In this document: in pieces, positions 1 through 6,623 of the stretch
How positions within the stretch are numbered: the first letter of the stretch is position 1
Layout: each line of letters opens with the position of its first letter
Assembly (NCBI RefSeq): GCF_900314615.1
Contig: NZ_OMWA01000042.1
Coordinates: 1-7,898 of the forward strand
Origin: an uncultured Methanobrevibacter sp.
Lineage (GTDB): Archaea > Methanobacteriota > Methanobacteria > Methanobacteriales > Methanobacteriaceae
Direction of reading: 5' to 3'
DNA length: 7,898 nt
Made by a program: the position numbers and the translations under genes
Notes under the pieces: generated by a model
The model's database searches: none
Seen by the model: only the letters and a program-made list of their open reading frames with translations
Told to the model about the DNA's origin: nothing

Positions 1-43
1 ATACCCTGTTATTACAAAAAAATTCAACTCCTACACCTTAAAA

Positions 44-87
44 GTGCAATTCATCTCCGGCTTAAAGAAGCCGGAGAATTCTTGCAC
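44..87. terminator. Long imperfect inverted repeat, candidate terminator
   Basis: A perfect 10-bp stem (54-63 TCTCCGGCTT against 68-77 AAGCCGGAGA) closes a 4-base loop, AAAG. After a 4x4 internal mismatch, a second 6-bp stem follows (44-49 GTGCAA against 82-87 TTGCAC). It lies 27 bases past the stop of the minus-strand TPR-HIRAN gene. Read on that strand, the hairpin is followed by TTTT (40-43) and later by a 7-T run (16-22), which would suit termination. It is GC-rich against an AT-rich background. It could equally serve a gene beyond the left edge or be a structured RNA element; the sequence does not decide. Confidence 0.5.
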
Positions 88-113
88 AACAATGTTAAAT
101 TATATTTTCACCG

Positions 114-1406
114 CTAACTGAATTTTATTTTTGCATTCGGCATCGGTGTGGCCTTGATGATTTCTGCAATATGAAATTTGTCTTTAAAATGCATAATGTA
201 TCTTGCTTTTTTGAAATTAAGGATGTAGATGTAATCAGCACTCACAGTCAAATCACAGACTGTATCCGGACTGTTTGCAACGTAACCTATCTTTTCACCG
301 TCCATATAGACTGCAATCGCATTGGGGTCGAATCTGTTTTCAGGCTCATTTTTAAGTACGAACTCTGTATGTTTTCTAAATTCTCTGTGGCTGTAGAATC
401 CTGTTCCCGCAATTGTGATGAGGTTTTCCTTTCCGATATGGCGAAGGATGGAATATTCCTTTTTAAAGATAACTCTTTCAGTGATCTTTTCTTTAACTTT
501 AATATAATGGTTTATATCTTCATCAGTTTCCATATTGGTGAGTATGTCAATTGCATTGCAGATAAGTTCAAGGGCTTTTTCACTCTTTAATCGTCTGCAC
601 AGCTCAATGCTCCAATCGAGAAGCATCCTTGATTTGTTTTCAGCATAAACCGGATGGTATTCGATTTTAATGGCGCTGTCATAACACTTCAAGGCCTCAT
701 CATAGCATTTCATGGCCTCAAGTATGATTGCCTTGATGTTGTAGTAGCTGGCTGAGGGACTTAGCCGGATTGCCTCTTCGATATATTCTATTGCGGTTCG
801 GTAGTGTTTATCGGATGATTCGGCAAAGTAATTGCCTCGCAAGTAATAAGACCATGCCATGCTTTTAAAGACGATTGAATTGTATTCATCACTTTTTTTA
901 AGTGTCTCATCTATGTATTCCTGAGAATAAGTGTGATAGTCATCATTTTTGAACATTTCGACATGTCTTCGGTAATCTGTTTTCACTGTTTTTAATGCCT
1001 TTTCATAGTATTTCATAGCTTCATCAAACCGGTTGAGACATTCAAGTGTTTTTCCTATATCCTGATAGGTTTTGATGTTGTCGATTGGTTCTGAGGGAAA
1101 TATTTTGGATTTGTAGCATTCAAGAGCTTCTTCATAGAGTCCTGCCTTAAAGCACGCCTCCGCCTTAACGGATATTGAAGTGCGGGGGTATTTTTCAATC
1201 AGTTCATTGTAGCATTCAACGGCGCTCAGGTATTCTCCCTTTGCCATGTAGCTGCGTGCCTTTTTGCTTAGTCTGGTGTACTCTTTCGGAGGCTCGTATG
1301 TACTGTTTTCCTCTTCCTTTTCTTTTCTGTATCCGAATGTTGTACCGCAGCTGCAGACATTTGTTCCCGGAGATATGTACGCTCCGCAGTTAGGACATGT
1401 TCCCAT
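114..1406 (-). CDS. Zinc ribbon-TPR-HIRAN domain protein (430 aa)
   Basis: This is a predicted soluble protein in three parts. An N-terminal zinc ribbon has Cys4, Cys7, Cys18 and Cys20 (CPNCG, then CSCG). Tetratricopeptide-type helical repeats run from about residue 43 to 315, with repeated phrases such as YEEALECY, FDEAMKYYEKAL and YDEALKCYDSAI. A C-terminal HIRAN domain (about 328-417) carries the signature DPNAIAVY (360-367) followed by GEKIGYVAN. TPR repeats bind partner proteins; in HLTF the HIRAN domain binds DNA ends. The start is ATG 1406, with AAGGA (1416-1420, minus strand) 9 bases upstream. The gene is divergent from the cluster at 1787 and paralogous to the protein at 3299, which lacks roughly the first 150 residues of the repeat region. 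The domain reading is firm; the cellular function is unknown. Confidence 0.88.
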   Translation of the reverse strand: MGTCPNCGAYISPGTNVCSCGTTFGYRKEKEEENSTYEPPKEYTRLSKKARSYMAKGEYLSAVECYNELIEKYPRTSISVKAEACFKAGLYEEALECYKSKIFPSEPIDNIKTYQDIGKTLECLNRFDEAMKYYEKALKTVKTDYRRHVEMFKNDDYHTYSQEYIDETLKKSDEYNSIVFKSMAWSYYLRGNYFAESSDKHYRTAIEYIEEAIRLSPSASYYNIKAIILEAMKCYDEALKCYDSAIKIEYHPVYAENKSRMLLDWSIELCRRLKSEKALELICNAIDILTNMETDEDINHYIKVKEKITERVIFKKEYSILRHIGKENLITIAGTGFYSHREFRKHTEFVLKNEPENRFDPNAIAVYMDGEKIGYVANSPDTVCDLTVSADYIYILNFKKARYIMHFKDKFHIAEIIKATPMPNAKIKFS

Positions 1407-1786
1407 CTAAATCAATCCTTACATGTTTTAACTATCAGTATTATGTTTGCAGTTTCTGCCTTTTAAAAATAATTGAAGGCTTTCTGATTGGTGCAGATTT
1501 TAAAGATTAAGGGAGTTTTTTAGCAATACGCTGAAGATAATTTTGTTCAAAAATCTTTGCTTAAATGGGTAAGATGTGAATATAATTTCAGATATTGCCG
1601 AAACAGGGATATGAAAAGTAAAAATAATATCTATTTTTTGAACATTGTTTTATGATAATGAGTATTTGTAAGATATTTTCCAATAAAATACAAACATTTA
1701 TATATAATGCAGTATAAATTAAGTATATCTAAGAACAAAGTACCAAATTGTTTTTAGAAAAAACAGATTTTAAGGAGACCATTACC
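1407..1786. promoter_or_regulatory. AT-rich divergent intergenic region
   Basis: This 380-base spacer separates the minus-strand gene starting at 1406 from the plus-strand gene starting at 1787. I find no convincing gene or RNA in it. The right end holds a strong TATA-like box for the plus-strand gene. On the left, 1461-1469 reads TTTTTAAAA on the minus strand, about 55 bases before the 1406 start, and could be that gene's TATA box, although this is weak. A 9-bp inverted repeat (1545-1553 GTTCAAAAA against 1635-1643 TTTTTGAAC) lies in the middle but is low in complexity. The spacer is much longer than others in the window, so it may hold regulatory sites I cannot name. Confidence 0.45.
1697..1707 (+). 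promoter_or_regulatory. Archaeal TATA box for the GGCT-fusion gene
   Basis: TTTATATATAA matches the archaeal TATA-box consensus closely. It predicts a transcript start near 1727-1732 and a leader of about 55-60 bases before ATG 1787. The A-rich stretch just upstream could supply a BRE element. This is the best promoter candidate in the window. Confidence 0.6.
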
Positions 1787-3226
1787 ATGAATAGACTAAA
1801 ACTTAGAAAACAGAAAAAACCTGATTTTGACGAACTTTGCGAAATGCTGGCTGATTTAAAGGATTTTTCAGATGAAAATCCTGATTTTTCAGATGTCCAA
1901 TGGCGTGAAAACCTGGATATAATCCTAGATTTTCAGGATGAAGACGGAAGCTTCAAGCTTTTTGATTCATTTGATATTCCGGCTGACGCAAGAGTTGATT
2001 TTTGCTACACTCCGACATACATCTGCATAGCTGCTTTAATGAAGGCATACCTTTTGGATGCTGATGCTTTCAGCCTGAAAGAAAAATCAGCACTTCGTGA
2101 AAGCCTTAAGATGTCCTGTGCCAGAAAGCTGCGCGGACACGGATACGAAGCATTCAAAGGCCAGATTGAAGCACTCAATATTTTCATGAATGCAGGACTC
2201 AGAGAATTCTTGGACCTGCACTGGGAATTATGTCCTGAATTCAGCGAAATGTGTGAAAAAATCATCTCCGATTTCAGAGAGAGGGAATCTGAGGAAAAAT
2301 TCAAAGGTTCCTGGGGCGAAAGCTATGAAAGCGAGATTAAACAGATCAACGAATACTTCTCCTCAAGAAAAGCCTTCGTCTACGGAACACTCATGAGCGG
2401 CCAGACCAATCACAGGTACCTTGAGGACAGTGAATGCATTGGAAAAACAGCAATTGAAGGCTATGATATGTACAGCGCCGGATGGTATCCTGCAATCATC
2501 GCCGGAGACGGTCTTATTGTCGGTGAGCTCTACTGCGTACCTCTTGAAGACATGCCAGCCATTGACAGGCTTGAAGGTGAAGGAAGCCTTTACGCTAAAA
2601 AATGCGAAATCGTAACTGATGCACAGCTAAATAAAACCCTTGCATTTGTCTACGTTTACCTTGAGGACGTTTCTGAGCTTGAGAAAATCTCTGCATGGGA
2701 TGAGGAATACCTGTGGTATGTATCCTACGGAAGCAACATGCTGTATGACAGATTCATGTGCTATATCAAAGGAGGATCTTTTGAAAAAAGCAGATACCAC
2801 CCGCCATGTGAAGATACAGCACCTCCTGTAGCCGTCAGAGACATTGAACTTCCTTACGGGATGTATTTTGGAAACACTTCAGGCTCATGGCACGGCTCCG
2901 GCGTTTCATTTCTCGACGTTACATGTAAAGGCAGAGCCCTTGGAGTGGCATATCTCATAACCAAAAAGCAGTTTGAACATGTATGCCGCAGAGAAAACGA
3001 CGGACGCAAACCAAATCCTGACTATGGCTGGTATGAGGATATCACAATCCTGGGCGAAATGGACGGCTTTGAGATGAAAACCGTTACAAATAAGGATTTG
3101 CGCCCTTACAATTTGCCTTCTTTAGAATATCTTGAAACCTTAAAAAGAGGAATCAGACAGAACTGGCCTGAAATGTCAGAATCAGAAATTGAGGAATATC
3201 TTGAAGGCTGCATTAGAAGACCTTAA
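1787..3226 (+). CDS. Tandem gamma-glutamylcyclotransferase-like protein with N-terminal helical domain (479 aa)
   Basis: Three regions are visible. Residues 1-190 are mostly helical, with one QDEDGSF motif (50-56) resembling the repeat motif of prenyltransferase/terpene-cyclase barrels. Residues about 196-300 form a GGCT/AIG2-like domain with YGTL (199-202) and DRLEGEG, where Glu263 sits at the usual catalytic position. Residues about 311-465 form a second, divergent GGCT-like domain with YGSN (314-317), a GVAYLIT strand and RREN, where Glu403 is the candidate catalytic residue. Family members cyclise gamma-glutamyl amines to 5-oxoproline, but many AIG2-like proteins have other or unknown substrates. 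The start is ATG 1787 with AAGGAG (1772-1777) 9 bases upstream; an in-frame TTG at 1748 has no such site and would place the ribosome-binding site inside the gene. It heads a cluster with the genes at 3299 and 4194. Confidence 0.82.
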   Translation: MNRLKLRKQKKPDFDELCEMLADLKDFSDENPDFSDVQWRENLDIILDFQDEDGSFKLFDSFDIPADARVDFCYTPTYICIAALMKAYLLDADAFSLKEKSALRESLKMSCARKLRGHGYEAFKGQIEALNIFMNAGLREFLDLHWELCPEFSEMCEKIISDFRERESEEKFKGSWGESYESEIKQINEYFSSRKAFVYGTLMSGQTNHRYLEDSECIGKTAIEGYDMYSAGWYPAIIAGDGLIVGELYCVPLEDMPAIDRLEGEGSLYAKKCEIVTDAQLNKTLAFVYVYLEDVSELEKISAWDEEYLWYVSYGSNMLYDRFMCYIKGGSFEKSRYHPPCEDTAPPVAVRDIELPYGMYFGNTSGSWHGSGVSFLDVTCKGRALGVAYLITKKQFEHVCRRENDGRKPNPDYGWYEDITILGEMDGFEMKTVTNKDLRPYNLPSLEYLETLKRGIRQNWPEMSESEIEEYLEGCIRRP

Positions 3227-3238
3227 ATTAAATGTGAC

Positions 3239-3245
3239 ATATATA
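3239..3245 (+). promoter_or_regulatory. Possible TATA box before the short TPR-HIRAN gene
   Basis: ATATATA lies 13 bases past the stop of the preceding gene and about 54 bases before the ATG at 3299. It predicts a start of transcription near 3266-3270. It may give the downstream pair its own promoter, in addition to read-through from 1787. Short AT runs are common here, so support is modest. Confidence 0.35.
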
Positions 3246-3260
3246 CTAGATTAAGAGATG

Positions 3261-3278
3261 AATCATGAAAACATGATT
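3261..3278 (+). other. Hairpin just upstream of the ribosome-binding site
   Basis: This is a perfect 7-bp stem (AATCATG 3261-3267, CATGATT 3272-3278) with an AAAA loop. It ends 10 bases before the GGTGAT ribosome-binding site of the gene at 3299. On a transcript from 1787 it would sit in the intercistronic leader. It could tune translation or mark an RNA end, or act as a dyad binding site in DNA. No function can be shown from sequence alone. Confidence 0.4.
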
Positions 3279-3288
3279 ATTGGGGTAT

Positions 3289-3294
3289 GGTGAT
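3289..3294 (+). promoter_or_regulatory. GGTGAT ribosome-binding site that decides the start
   Basis: GGTGAT is complementary to the archaeal 16S rRNA 3' end (AUCACCUCC). It sits 4 bases before the ATG at 3299. The upstream in-frame ATG at 3287 overlaps this site, so it is unlikely to be the start. Confidence 0.65.
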
Positions 3295-3298
3295 AATT

Positions 3299-4192
3299 AT
3301 GGGAGTCTGTCCGAACTGCGGAAGCTGGGTTGATGAAGGTGACGTGTGCGGATGCTGCGGAGGAAGCGGAAGCTATTCTTATGAAGACGATGATGATGAA
3401 ATTAGTTTCACAGAAATCCAATCAGAAAAGAGCCGATATTCCCGAAAGGCATGGGACCTCTATATGGATTTCAGGGATGAAGAAGCCCTTTACTATATAG
3501 ATCTTGCACTGGATTTGGATATTGGGGATTCAGGTAACTGGAACAGAAAAGCCATTATATTAGAAAGTCTTAAAAGATACTCTGAATCTCTGCAGTGCTA
3601 TGATGCATCACTTAAAAGGCGCAGGAGTGCCACTGTCATGGAAAATAAGGCCAGAATGCTTTATGCCTGGGCCTGTGATTTACTTGAAGAGTCAAAGGAA
3701 TTGCCTGACGGACGTTACCTCTTGTATAAAGCCCGAAAAAAGATTTCCCAGTCAATGGATTCCCTTTCACCTGATACTTCAGAAGATTTAAACAAATATG
3801 TCAGATTAAGGGATTCAATTGATTTTTATATAGAGTATGAAAATAAATTTCACTCAAAACTTGAAATACTCAAAAAATATGACAAATCTGAGCTTTTCAC
3901 ACTCACAGGAAAACGATTCTATAAAAACGGTGCTGTCTTAACTGAAGGGATGAATTTAAAGCTTTTAAAGGAAAAGGGCAACGAATTTGACAGTGACGCC
4001 ATTGCAGTATATGCTGAGGGTGAAAAAATCGGTTATGTGGCCAACAATAACTATACATGCTATGAGCTGACATCACAGGCATCTGAACTTAAGGATAAAA
4101 TCCCTGATATCTGTGAAGCAGAGTATCTCTTTTATATTGACCGTTACGCTGAAATACAGTATCATATAGCAAGAATAATTAAGGAGGATTAA
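3299..4192 (+). CDS. Zinc ribbon-TPR-HIRAN domain protein, short paralogue (297 aa)
   Basis: It has the same architecture as the protein at 114-1406 but is shorter. The N-terminal zinc ribbon has Cys4, Cys7, Cys17 and Cys19 or Cys20 (CPNCG, CGCC). An acidic linker with a run of Asp/Glu (about 29-34) follows, then TPR-like helices (about 48-130) including AIILESLKRYSESLQCYDAS, a helical segment to about 190, and a C-terminal HIRAN domain (about 198-294) with DSDAIAVY (231-238) and GEKIGYVAN. The start is placed at ATG 3299 because GGTGAT precedes it and because MGVCPNCG then matches MGTCPNCG in the paralogue. The helical block and HIRAN align with the longer protein; about 150 residues of N-terminal repeats are missing. 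It overlaps nothing and ends one base before the next ATG, which indicates one operon. The role is unknown; DNA-end or protein-complex binding is inferred from the domains. Confidence 0.87.
   Translation: MGVCPNCGSWVDEGDVCGCCGGSGSYSYEDDDDEISFTEIQSEKSRYSRKAWDLYMDFRDEEALYYIDLALDLDIGDSGNWNRKAIILESLKRYSESLQCYDASLKRRRSATVMENKARMLYAWACDLLEESKELPDGRYLLYKARKKISQSMDSLSPDTSEDLNKYVRLRDSIDFYIEYENKFHSKLEILKKYDKSELFTLTGKRFYKNGAVLTEGMNLKLLKEKGNEFDSDAIAVYAEGEKIGYVANNNYTCYELTSQASELKDKIPDICEAEYLFYIDRYAEIQYHIARIIKED
4181..4187 (+). promoter_or_regulatory. Strong ribosome-binding site AAGGAGG inside the upstream gene's end
   Basis: AAGGAGG lies in the last codons of the TPR-HIRAN gene, 6 bases before ATG 4194. 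It is the strongest ribosome-binding site in the window and suggests efficient, possibly coupled translation of the small protein. Confidence 0.7.
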
Positions 4193-4193
4193 T

Positions 4194-4469
4194 ATGTACG
4201 ACCCGTATGAAGAAGAGGATTACGAATCAAGAATTGACAACGGAGAAGCAATATGTCTCAACTGCACTTACTGGAGCGTGAGCCCCTACGGTGCATCCTA
4301 CGGTATGGTATGCCGCAGAGGATATCCAACAGAAGGTCCGGGCGATTCATGCTTTGAATTTTCCCAGTCACGCCATTATGCAAGTTATGGTAATGAAGGT
4401 CAGTTCCAGTTTGATGAGACTGCCCAGAGCACAGCCCGCAAACTCTATTACTGGAAAAACAGCAGATAA
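4194..4469 (+). CDS. Small cysteine-motif protein, putative metal-binding (91 aa)
   Basis: This is a small acidic-to-neutral protein with no signal peptide or membrane segment. Four cysteines are arranged as C21-x2-C24-x2-W27, then C40 and C53-x2-F56, with a Thr-Glu-Gly-Pro-Gly-Asp turn before the last cysteine. The layout C-x2-C-x2-W ... C ... D-x-C-x2-F recurs in small prokaryotic proteins thought to bind zinc or an iron centre, but I cannot name the family. The C-terminal third is rich in Gln, Tyr and Ser. It starts one base after the stop of the HIRAN protein behind a very strong ribosome-binding site, so it is almost certainly cotranscribed and may act with it. Its TAA directly abuts the stop of the convergent channel gene. 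Confidence 0.8.
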   Translation: MYDPYEEEDYESRIDNGEAICLNCTYWSVSPYGASYGMVCRRGYPTEGPGDSCFEFSQSRHYASYGNEGQFQFDETAQSTARKLYYWKNSR

Positions 4470-5273
4470 TTATTTGTTTTTTATGAGCTCTTTGAGCTCA
4501 CTTATTTCTTCATGGAGTTTTTTATTTTCCTTTCTTATTTCTTCAAGTTCGCTTTCAATCCTTTGTGATTTTTCATCCACGCTTTTTTTAACCTCATCAA
4601 TTCCGTCATCCCCGCCTTCAAGCATGTTGTCTGTTAAGTATGATGATATGGATGCGGTAATTGTTGAGAATATGACTATACCTATTAAAATCAGTATCAT
4701 TGTCAGTATCTTCTCGTTATATGTCTGGGGAGTGATGTCCCCGTATCCGACAGTGGTGAGTGTAACTATAACGAAATAGAAGTAATCGAAAGGCTCATAT
4801 GTGGTTCCGAACACGTAAAATAGCGCAGTATATGATATAATGATGATAGCTATTGCGATTATGATTTTGTGAAATTCAGTCTTTTCAAAGAACTTTCCAA
4901 CAGAACCCATTCTCGCAAAGCTGATTACTCTAATTAATCTTAAGAGTCTGAGATATCCGAAAACAGATCCCGGAAAATTAATCGGTACGAATAAATCGAT
5001 TATAAAATCAAAAGGTATTGAAGCAATCAGAAGAAGGATGTTGTCCTTGTCAAGCAGAAACTCTTTTTTTGAGGGAGCTCTGTATAAACAAAAAAAGTAT
5101 TCGCCTAAAAGGATTATGCACACAATAAGATCAAAAAGTTCAATATGAGCCATTGTAGACGGCGAAACATTTAAAATGAGTGAAATGGTAATCAGTATAA
5201 AGTCCGCAATAATAATCAGAGGTAAAATTCGGTTATACCACATTTCTGTTTTTTCATTTTTAAACATTCTCAT
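4470..5273 (-). CDS. Voltage-gated-like potassium channel (267 aa)
   Basis: This is a cytoplasmic-membrane cation channel of the six-helix Kv type, four copies of which would form a pore for K+. The helices are S1 about 16-35, S2 about 45-64 (acidic Glu58), S3 about 78-97 (Asp89), an arginine-spaced S4 (about 108-122, YLRLLRLIRVISFAR), S5 about 135-155, a pore loop with the selectivity filter TTVGYGD (173-179), and S6 about 187-211. A charged, heptad-like C-terminal tail (about 225-265) probably forms a coiled coil that could assist tetramer assembly. No RCK/TrkA-N nucleotide-binding domain is present. The start is ATG 5273, with AGAGGA (5283-5288, minus strand) 9 bases upstream; the longer in-frame start at 5363 would run through the end of the permease remnant. 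Function as a K+ channel is secure from the filter; gating is inferred. Confidence 0.9.
   Translation of the reverse strand: MRMFKNEKTEMWYNRILPLIIIADFILITISLILNVSPSTMAHIELFDLIVCIILLGEYFFCLYRAPSKKEFLLDKDNILLLIASIPFDFIIDLFVPINFPGSVFGYLRLLRLIRVISFARMGSVGKFFEKTEFHKIIIAIAIIIISYTALFYVFGTTYEPFDYFYFVIVTLTTVGYGDITPQTYNEKILTMILILIGIVIFSTITASISSYLTDNMLEGGDDGIDEVKKSVDEKSQRIESELEEIRKENKKLHEEISELKELIKNK
4473..4482 (+). terminator. T-tract after the plus-strand cluster
   Basis: TTTGTTTTTT begins 3 bases past the stop at 4469. Archaeal RNA polymerase terminates at T-rich tracts without a needed hairpin, so this is the likely end of the 1787-4469 transcript. It lies inside the last codons of the convergent channel gene. 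A perfect 7-bp stem with a TTT loop (4484-4500) follows it. Confidence 0.4.
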
Positions 5274-5338
5274 TTTCCAAAATCCTCTTTTAATTTTGCA
5301 AAAATATCTTGCTGATAATAGTTTATTTTTATTGATTA

Positions 5339-6623
5339 TTAAAGATTTTTTTCGCCAAAGCATAAGTTCAGGATGACTCCTGCAATCGCTGCAAGAGACA
5401 TTCCGGAAATTGAAACTGACAGATTTCCGTATGCAACTGACAGGGCTGCACCGCCCAGGCCTAAAACGAGCATGGCTCCTGTAACAACTACATTTCGGGT
5501 ATTGTTAAAGTCAACCTGGTTCTGGATAAGTATTTTAATCCCGTTGACTGAAATGAAACCGTATAACAGCAGTGAAATTCCTCCTAAAACAGGCTGGGGG
5601 ATTGCTGAGAAAAGTGCTGTCAGATGACCTGAAATGCAAAAAGGACTGCAATTACCGCAGCAAGGAAAATTACATAAGCAGAAGCGATGCCTGTCATTCC
5701 TATGACTGATGAGTTCTGGGAATATGTCGTGTTGGCCGGACCTCCTATTAATGCGGCAATTAATGTTGCAATGCCGTCACCCAAAAGTGTCTTTTGAAGT
5801 CCAGGATCTTCGATTAGGTCATGTCCTATTATTTCACTCAATACCTTGTGGTCTCCGATATGCTCCACAATTGAAACTACTGCAATCGGAATTATTGACA
5901 GTGTTGTTGCGAAATTCAAATCATAATTAATGAATGGCAGGTAAAATTTAGGAATTTCAACTGCATCAGCTGCAAGCACAGATGAAAAATCGACTAAACC
6001 TAATGCTGCAGAGGCAATATAACCTGCAAGTATGCCTATTAAAAATGGGATTATTTTTAAAATTCCCTTTGCCCGAATGGCAATCAGTGCAGTTGCCAGA
6101 AATGAGATTAACGCAACAATAATATGAGTCACCGGAACAACCTTTAAATCCAGGCCGATTTGTGAAACGGCAGTAGATGCAAGGGACAGGCCGATTATGA
6201 TAATCATCGGGCCTACCACTACGGGAGGAAGCAGTCTGTTAATCCAGCCGGGTCCGGTCATCCGGATAACGATTGAAACAATGAGATATACAATCCCCAC
6301 AACCATCAGGGATGTGAATATGCTTTCAACACCTCCGACAGCATAGCTTGCACCATGAGTGCTATAAAAACAAATGAGCTTCCAAGAAATACCGGACTTC
6401 TGTAACCTGTAACTGCCAGATAGATAAGAGTTCCTATCCCTTAGGTAATCAGTGCCATCGGAATTGACAGTACCTCTGCTCCTAAAGTGGTGTTTACTAC
6501 GATAGGGACTAATATTGTGCCTCCAAACATGGCTAATACGTGCTGGAGTGACAGTAAAATCCAGTTTAAAAGCGGTGGTTTTTCCTTTACGTCCAGTTGC
6601 AGGTTATTTGTCTTTTCGCTCAT
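5339..6623 (-). pseudogene. uraA: Broken NCS2-family nucleobase permease (uracil/xanthine type)
   Basis: Reading across three frames gives one almost full-length permease of about 420 residues. The first part (6623 to about 6360) starts MSEKTNNLQL and reads LLNWILLSLQHVLAMFGGTI, an NCS2 hallmark. It has an in-frame TAA at 6441-6443 (ALIT-stop-GIGTLIYL), after which homology continues. Near 6356-6362 the frame shifts and the expected residues between SSFVFIA and THGASYAVGG are lost, so a short deletion is likely. The middle part (to 5620) includes VEHIGDH, with the substrate-site Glu kept, and NTTYSQN. At about 5630-5631 one base is missing, and a third frame carries GHLTALFSAIPQPVLGG to a TAA at 5339. 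Gln replaces the second uracil-binding Glu of E. coli UraA (5716-5718), a state also seen in xanthine/urate relatives, so the original substrate is uncertain. Three lesions make function improbable. Confidence 0.9.

Noticed and set aside
171..590. Plus-strand open frame of 139 codons
   Set aside because: It is antisense to the HIRAN-TPR gene, has no ribosome-binding site and resembles no protein; it is a shadow.
1545..1643. 9-bp inverted repeat in the long spacer
   Set aside because: The arms are A/T runs 81 bases apart in AT-rich DNA, so chance is a sufficient explanation.
1748..1786. Extended start (TTG 1748) for the double-cyclotransferase gene
   Set aside because: The AAGGAG site at 1772-1777 lies within this extension and is well spaced for ATG 1787; nothing supports the TTG.
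4291..4779. Plus-strand open frame of 162 codons across the convergent junction
   Set aside because: It overlaps the cysteine-motif gene in another frame and is antisense to the channel; the Ser/Leu-rich translation is a typical shadow.
5274..5363. Longer start at 5363 for the potassium channel
   Set aside because: The added 30 residues overlap the permease remnant's end in another frame and look unlike a channel N-terminus; ATG 5273 has a good ribosome-binding site.
5620..6306. Separate 228-residue transporter gene
   Set aside because: It begins and ends in mid-domain of the permease; flanking frames supply the missing N- and C-terminal parts, so it is a fragment of one pseudogene.
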